Shown here piece after piece: positions 59,315-64,000 of a DNA stretch of 64,000 nucleotides. Numbering within the stretch: the first letter of the stretch is position 1; the number at the start of each line of letters is the position of its first letter. Below the pieces are notes generated by a model, which saw only the letters and a program-made list of their open reading frames with translations, searched no databases and was not told the origin of the DNA. A program made the position numbers and the translations under genes. Origin of the DNA: Camellia lanceoleosa. Taxonomy: Eukaryota > Streptophyta > Magnoliopsida > Ericales > Theaceae. The stretch lies in assembly GCA_025200525.1 (NCBI GenBank), contig CM045758.1:170142101-170206100 (forward strand). Reading direction: 5' to 3'.

Positions 59315-59524
59315 TAAAATCGGAAAGTCAAATCAAATTGAAATCAGAAGAAATTGGAGTTTGGATTTGTAGTTTTGTAGGAATTCGATTCAGAATCTTC
59401 GAAGATGGTGAGTGAGTGAGCGTCGTTGAAGGAGGAGGAGGAGGAGGATGGTAGTTTTCAAGCGATCAAGAGAGAGAATGTGATGATGGATTGGATTGGT
59501 TTGTTCGCGTAGTGCGTATTTATA
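59315..59524 (-). promoter_or_regulatory. Kinase 5' leader and TATA box
   Basis: On the minus strand a TATAAATA box lies at 59517-59524, about 200 bp upstream of the ATG. The leader between them contains a (TCC)n-like stretch (59432-59450), a common feature of plant 5' UTRs. Transcription probably starts near 59485-59495. Confidence 0.55.
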
Positions 59525-59529
59525 TTTTT

Positions 59530-60193
59530 ATTGCTTCCCTGAACCCTGACCTGGTGGGTCCATATTAGGTGATAGGTTTGTACTTCCATTTTAAATTCCT
59601 AGGAACCAGACAGCATACTGTTTTATTTAATGAGAAATTAATTATTTTTCAAATTTTTTTTTAAAAAAAAAAAAAAATTGTGTATATCGTGAATTACATC
59701 TAAATTAATGGAATTAAAAACTTTTAAAATTAGATGATATGATTATTTTAAGGTCTAGTTTGGTAATTATGTGTTTTAGTTAAAAAATTTAAAAGTTATT
59801 ATAAGTTATCACATCACTCTTTTTATTTTTTTGAACATCTTTTTATAAAAAGTAAAAAAAATTACTAAAATAATTTATTTTCAAATAAAATCTAAGTATG
59901 AAATATAAAAAAATGATAGTAGATGGGAAATAGCAATGAACTGAAAAATTATATATATATATAATTCTCAAATTTTGATTTTTATAATAAGTTAAATTCG
60001 GAATTTTGTTAAATTTACTACTCTTCTTTCACTTGTATTGCGTTTGCGTATAAACATTCTATGTATATACATTTCGATAATTATGTATTACACACTGAAG
60101 GTTGGATTTGTATTTGTATAGAGATTAGTGTGAGTTTGATAACAAATCAAATAAATCGTTTATTGGCTTATACATGTAAAAAAATAAAAACAT
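59530..60193. other. AT-rich intergenic DNA, nothing recognised
   Basis: No gene or bounded element could be supported. Confidence 0.45.
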
Positions 60194-60196
60194 TAA

Positions 60197-60968
60197 GGCT
60201 GTGTTTGGTTAACTTCTTTAAATATATTTTTACGCTTTATTTTGAGTGTTTTGTTTGTTTAGAGTTTTCAAAAATTAATTCCATACTCATTTTTGAAAAC
60301 TCTTTCCAAGGTGAGAAAATTTGGACTAATCAGTCGCCCTCTTAGATTTTCGACCGGTTGACTAGAACAGTTTTATTTTATTTTTTATTTTTTTTACAAT
60401 TAACACCTGTTATTTTTTATATTTTAAATAAAAAAATTTTGGAATTAAATTTTTTTTTTTATGAGTTTTGAATAGAAATTTGAGGTTTATGTTTGGTTAG
60501 AAGTTATAAATTTTTGTATCAAATATTATATGTCACATCAAAAATTTCTCACTCAATTCAAACTCTTTTCAAAATTCATTTACCAAATAAATTTTTCATA
60601 CTCAAATCATAATTTCAAAACAAACGCGATTGGGACCTCGAATTTGAGGTCCCCGAATCCCCCAAATACCAAAAACGACGTCGTTTTTGGATTTGTATTT
60701 TTTTTGAAGGAGAGGAGGAGGAGAAGAGAAGAGGGGAGGAGGAGGGAGGGGGCATCAAACCGGGAGGAAGAGAAGGAGGAGGGAGGAGGAGGAAGAGGAG
60801 GGAAGGAAGGAGGAAGAGGCGGAGGGGAGGGAGGGCATCAAACGGGGAGGAAGAGGCGGAGGGAGGGAGGAGGAGGACGGCGGCCCGGAGGGCGGCCCGG
60901 GTTGGTGCGGCGACGAGCAACAGGCGGCAGCGACCACGGGCACCGGCGTGGGCGCGGTCTCCTCTCCC

Positions 60969-61008
<40 letters not shown>

Positions 61009-61542
61009 GGGGAATTCGGGGACCTCAAATTCGAGGTCCCAATCTTTTTTCATTTCAAAATGAGTTATGATTCGGAGCTCGAAATTGGGAGCCCCGAATT
61101 CCCTTTTTTTATTTTTTATATTTTTTATTTTACAGCGGAAGAAGCAAGAAGAAGACGAAGAAGAGAAGGAAGGGGAGGTGGAGGAGGAGGGGGAGGGGGA
61201 AGAAGGACTGGAGGGGGCCTCAAAAATGGGTTGGAGGCGGAGGCGGAGGCGACACGACGAAGCTTGGTGGCCGACGACGGTGGCGACGAAGCTCGATCAT
61301 GGGCGGCGACGAGCTCTTTCTCTCCTCTCCTCTCTTTCTTTCTCTCCTCTTCCTCCATCTTCCTTTGCTCTGCGTCAAAATGACAAAAAAAAATGCCTAA
61401 TGTCCAAAACGACGTCGTTTTGGGCATTAGGGCATTCAGTATGAAAATTTCGAGGCACAAATCATTTTTTTTTCAAAACTCACAAACTCAAAATACAATT
61501 TTATTATCAAAACATATTTAAAAAATTTTACCAAACACTACC
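60197..61542. mobile_element. 1346-bp Tourist-like element with GC/purine-rich cargo
   Basis: It is flanked by TAA on both sides (60194-60196 and 61543-61545). The ends are GGCTGTGTTTGGTTAA and, on the minus strand, GGTAGTGTTTGGTAAA; similarity continues as TTTAAATAT and TTTTGAG. Inside lie an inner inverted-repeat unit (60630-61042), GGA/GAA-rich cores and two GACGTC palindromes. ORFs of up to 177 aa come from purine-rich repeats and have no domains. Confidence 0.7.
60630..61042. repeat. Inner inverted-repeat unit with GGGACCTC ends
   Basis: The left TTGGGACCTCGAATTTGAGG and right (minus strand) TTGGGACCTCGAATTTGAGG ends are the same over about 34 bp. Each end is itself palindromic (GGGACCTC...GAGGTCCC). 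The interior is (GGA)n-rich and ends in (CT)n at about 60972-61005. A degenerate further copy of the end lies at about 61070-61105. Confidence 0.75.
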
Positions 61543-61545
61543 TAA

Positions 61546-62960
61546 GTCATACCCAAACCATCCCATAATACACTGCATATAAACATCCTTTTCGCCTCTG
61601 CCATCACTAACACCATTTTACTAACCACAACATCCTTTTTCCACCGCATCATGCTAACCAACCTTAACTTCATTTGGTCGCCATCAATACATTTAACCAC
61701 CATTTTGTCACTCTGAAAACAAGATCAAAACTCAAACAAACACAACTCCTTCGCAAAGCATTTATTGTAAAGCAAATTTTCTCTTTAAAGATAATTGAAC
61801 CCATGATCTTCCTTTTTAACTCTTAATTATAATGGCTTAGGCTTAGTTGACCATTGAAGATTGCAAACTTCATCATTTATTTTATGATCGGAGATTATTA
61901 ATTTCATCACTAATTTTAGATCCAAATGAAAAATCGTCATTGTTATTAGTGCCGACTATGATTATATTTTCTTTCTAAGGGAACTTGGTAGAGATGGTTT
62001 AATGAAATAGTAAAAACTCACCTGAGGTTTGATTTTTTATTACATATTTCCTATTCTGTTTATTTGTCGTAAAAAATAACAGAAAATATTAATATTATCA
62101 AATAATTTAATTACATTTTTAATTTTACCTTTTAAAATGGTGTCCAATTACAAAGAAGAATATTACAATTCATATAGGGGATTTGAGGAAAAAAAAGGAA
62201 CATAAAAATTTAAATCAATAGTAATTGTAGGAATAATAAAGAGAGAAAATAGAAATTATATTTTAATTTTTTTGTAATTGGACAAGTTTTAAGTGTAAAA
62301 TTAAAATTTTCATTAAATTATTTGATGATGCCAATATTTTTTATCATTTTTTTTACAATGTCAGAGAGTTTTGAATAAAGAAGATATACACAATCAATAG
62401 TAATTGCAGGCATAATAAAGATAGAAAATATATTTTTTTTACTTTTATGTAATTAGACAAAGTTTTAAAAGGTGAAGTAAAAATTTATTAAACTGTTTGA
62501 TAATGTCAATATATTATGTTATTTTTTAATGATAAAGTATCAAAGGTGGAAATGTTGTAAAAAATCAAACCTCAATGGATGTTTACGTCATTGCAAAAAC
62601 CTTAAAAAGTTTTTGCAATTTCATTAAAATTTAGGAGAGGTCAAGGTAATTAAAAATTAAATTTCGAGAGAGGTTCCGTAATTTAAAAAATTTCAAAAGA
62701 GATTTCTACATTTCATCAAATCCCAAGGAAGGTTAGGATATTTAAAAACTAAACTTTAATGGAGGTTTGAGTTAGAAACTTCATGAACAATTTCTGTGAT
62801 TTCATTAAACTTCAAAGGAGATTTCTACAATTTCATTAAGCCAAATAGGAGTTAAGTGTAGCTTATCCTAAAAATTAAAATAAAATAAAATTATTTTAAG
62901 AGGTGTATAATTTTAATATCAAAAATAATTTATCCATACAAAAATAACCCTCCTAAACCA
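61546..62960. repeat. AT-rich intergenic DNA with short degenerate repeats
   Basis: No gene. Segments near 62120-62300 and 62390-62520 are alike (AATAGTAATTG..GG.ATAATAAAGA). Phrases GGAGGTTT / AGAGATTTCTACA recur between 62570 and 62840. Confidence 0.4.
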
Positions 62961-63424
62961 TTCAAATGAACTGGTTTGATCCATGTGCTTTCTCTCTCTC
63001 TCTCTCTCTCACAATCTCTCTATGATATGATCCTCTCTTGTTTCTTTCAAACTTTGTACTCTCTCTCATATGCTTCTTATCGCCGCCGCTACCTCACCTC
63101 ATCACTGTTGATGCGTTACCTTCCTATCATCGACGAGCTGAAGCAACGATCAAATAAATTGAAGAAAAAAAGAAAGAAAGATAAACTATCAATAGATCTT
63201 AATAGTTGGACTTAATTCTTATCAAGTTCTATTAAAAATAAGCTTTGGTAAAATTGTCACTAAAAATATTTTTTTGTGACAATTTTTTTTATATGTCGCT
63301 AAAAATTGACAATTAGTGATTTTTTGGTCATGATTTTTATAAATTGTCACTAAAACTTACAATTAATGACTTTTTTTTTATGACAAATTTTTACCATAGA
63401 ACCCTATTAGACAATAAGTTCACT
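62961..63424. other. Intergenic DNA with (CT)n and GTCACTAAAA repeats
   Basis: A (CT)n microsatellite lies at about 62992-63010. At 63250-63400 the phrase TTGTCACTAAAA and its variants occur in both orientations about four times, as in subterminal repeats of plant DNA transposons. No coding sequence is supported. Confidence 0.35.
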
Positions 63425-63426
63425 TA

Positions 63427-63695
63427 AGTGGGTGTTTGAGAAGTGGCTATTTGGTTTGGCAAGGGCTCATTGGGCTTTTTGGGCTCGATGAGCCACAAAA
63501 GACAGAATAAGCTCATGAGCCACAACAGACAAAGCATCCAATCCAACCCCATAATCATTACACTCTTCTCTCACAAAAAAGTCAAAAAAACCAAAAAGCC
63601 AAAAGTCCTTTCTAAACCAAGCTTTTGAGCCCAGGCTCATATAGCCAAAAAAGCCAAAAAGCTAACCCACTTCCCAAACGGAGGAGACTTTTTGA
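63427..63695. mobile_element. Possible MITE with GTTTG..AAGTGG ends
   Basis: The left end GTGGGTGTTTGAGAAGTGGC and the right end (minus strand CCTCCGTTTGGGAAGTGGGT) are inverted. The interior repeats AAAGCC / GGCTTTTTGGGCTC. Ends are not exact. Confidence 0.45.
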
Positions 63696-64000
63696 CTTTT
63701 TGGCTATTTTAGTAAGCTATTTTAGTTTTTTTGTTTGAAAAGTTGGGTTGGATTTTTATTTGAGTTGTTTTATTGAAAAATGTTTGAAATGATATTTAAA
63801 GTGAAATGACAAATTTATCCCTAGTTTCACTTTTTTTAAAATTAATTTAAAGGGGTAAAATTGTCATTTATTCATTTGGGACTAGACTATGATTACAAAT
63901 ATACCTACAGTGTCACAGATAGTGTAGGCCTGCCAATTGCTATTTTGGTTTTTTTTTTTTTTTAATCAATGGAGTAGGTTGATTTTTTTTAAGGCTAAAA
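63696..64000. other. Window end, nothing recognised
   Basis: AT-rich DNA with a poly-T run at about 63949-63963. No gene seen. Confidence 0.4.

Noticed and set aside
60530..61460. ORFs of 107-177 aa on both strands, Arg/Gly/Glu- or Pro/Ser-rich
   Set aside because: They follow GGA, GAA and CT repeats and have no domain. They end at element boundaries, not at gene-like signals.

Overview
The window is nuclear DNA of a flowering plant, most likely a eudicot. GT-AG introns are abundant, intergenic DNA is very AT-rich and transposon-laden, and the three host genes have the exon structure of land-plant families. I cannot name the species. There are no bacterial, organellar, tRNA, rRNA or CRISPR features I can support.

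Three host genes are present. (1) Positions 1-2088 (+) hold the 3' end of LTO1, the plastid VKOR/thioredoxin-like thiol oxidoreductase; its C-terminal thioredoxin-like domain is complete. (2) Positions 34672-37866 (+) hold a complete seven-exon single-domain plastid rhodanese of the SEN1/STR15 type, 187 aa. (3) Positions 45344-59314 (-) hold a complete sixteen-exon ACT-domain Raf-like kinase of the STY8/17/46 clade, 574 aa. From memory, the same three families are consecutive in Arabidopsis (At4g35760 LTO1, At4g35770 SEN1, At4g35780 STY17). The window therefore looks like an old collinear block stretched by transposons. All three proteins concern plastids: lumenal disulfide formation, plastid sulfur transfer, and phosphorylation of plastid transit peptides.

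The spaces are filled by mobile DNA. The dominant feature is a 16.1-kb Mutator-like element (MULE) at 3924-20035 with degenerate ~115-bp terminal inverted repeats and a perfect 9-bp target duplication. It carries a decayed MURA transposase (+), a convergent decayed Ulp1/SUMO-protease-like gene (-) with an internally duplicated 5' half, and a ~2.8-kb array of about 26 copies of a ~105-bp repeat between the Ulp1 gene and the right terminus. Two solo LTRs are nested in it, at 4262-5862 and 8268-10580, each with a perfect 5-bp target duplication; the second splits the transposase frame. A third related solo LTR (26218-29515) lies further right and itself contains two younger insertions.

From 20 to 34 kb, 38 to 45 kb and 59.5 to 64 kb I see only small inverted-repeat (MITE-like) elements, including TTA/TAA-flanked Tourist-like ones. 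Several have a GC- or purine-rich minisatellite core that makes long spurious ORFs. Two such elements with GGTGGN cores lie inverted on either side of SEN1. The kinase introns contain a TRIM-like mini-retrotransposon, a hairpin MITE and retroposon fragments.
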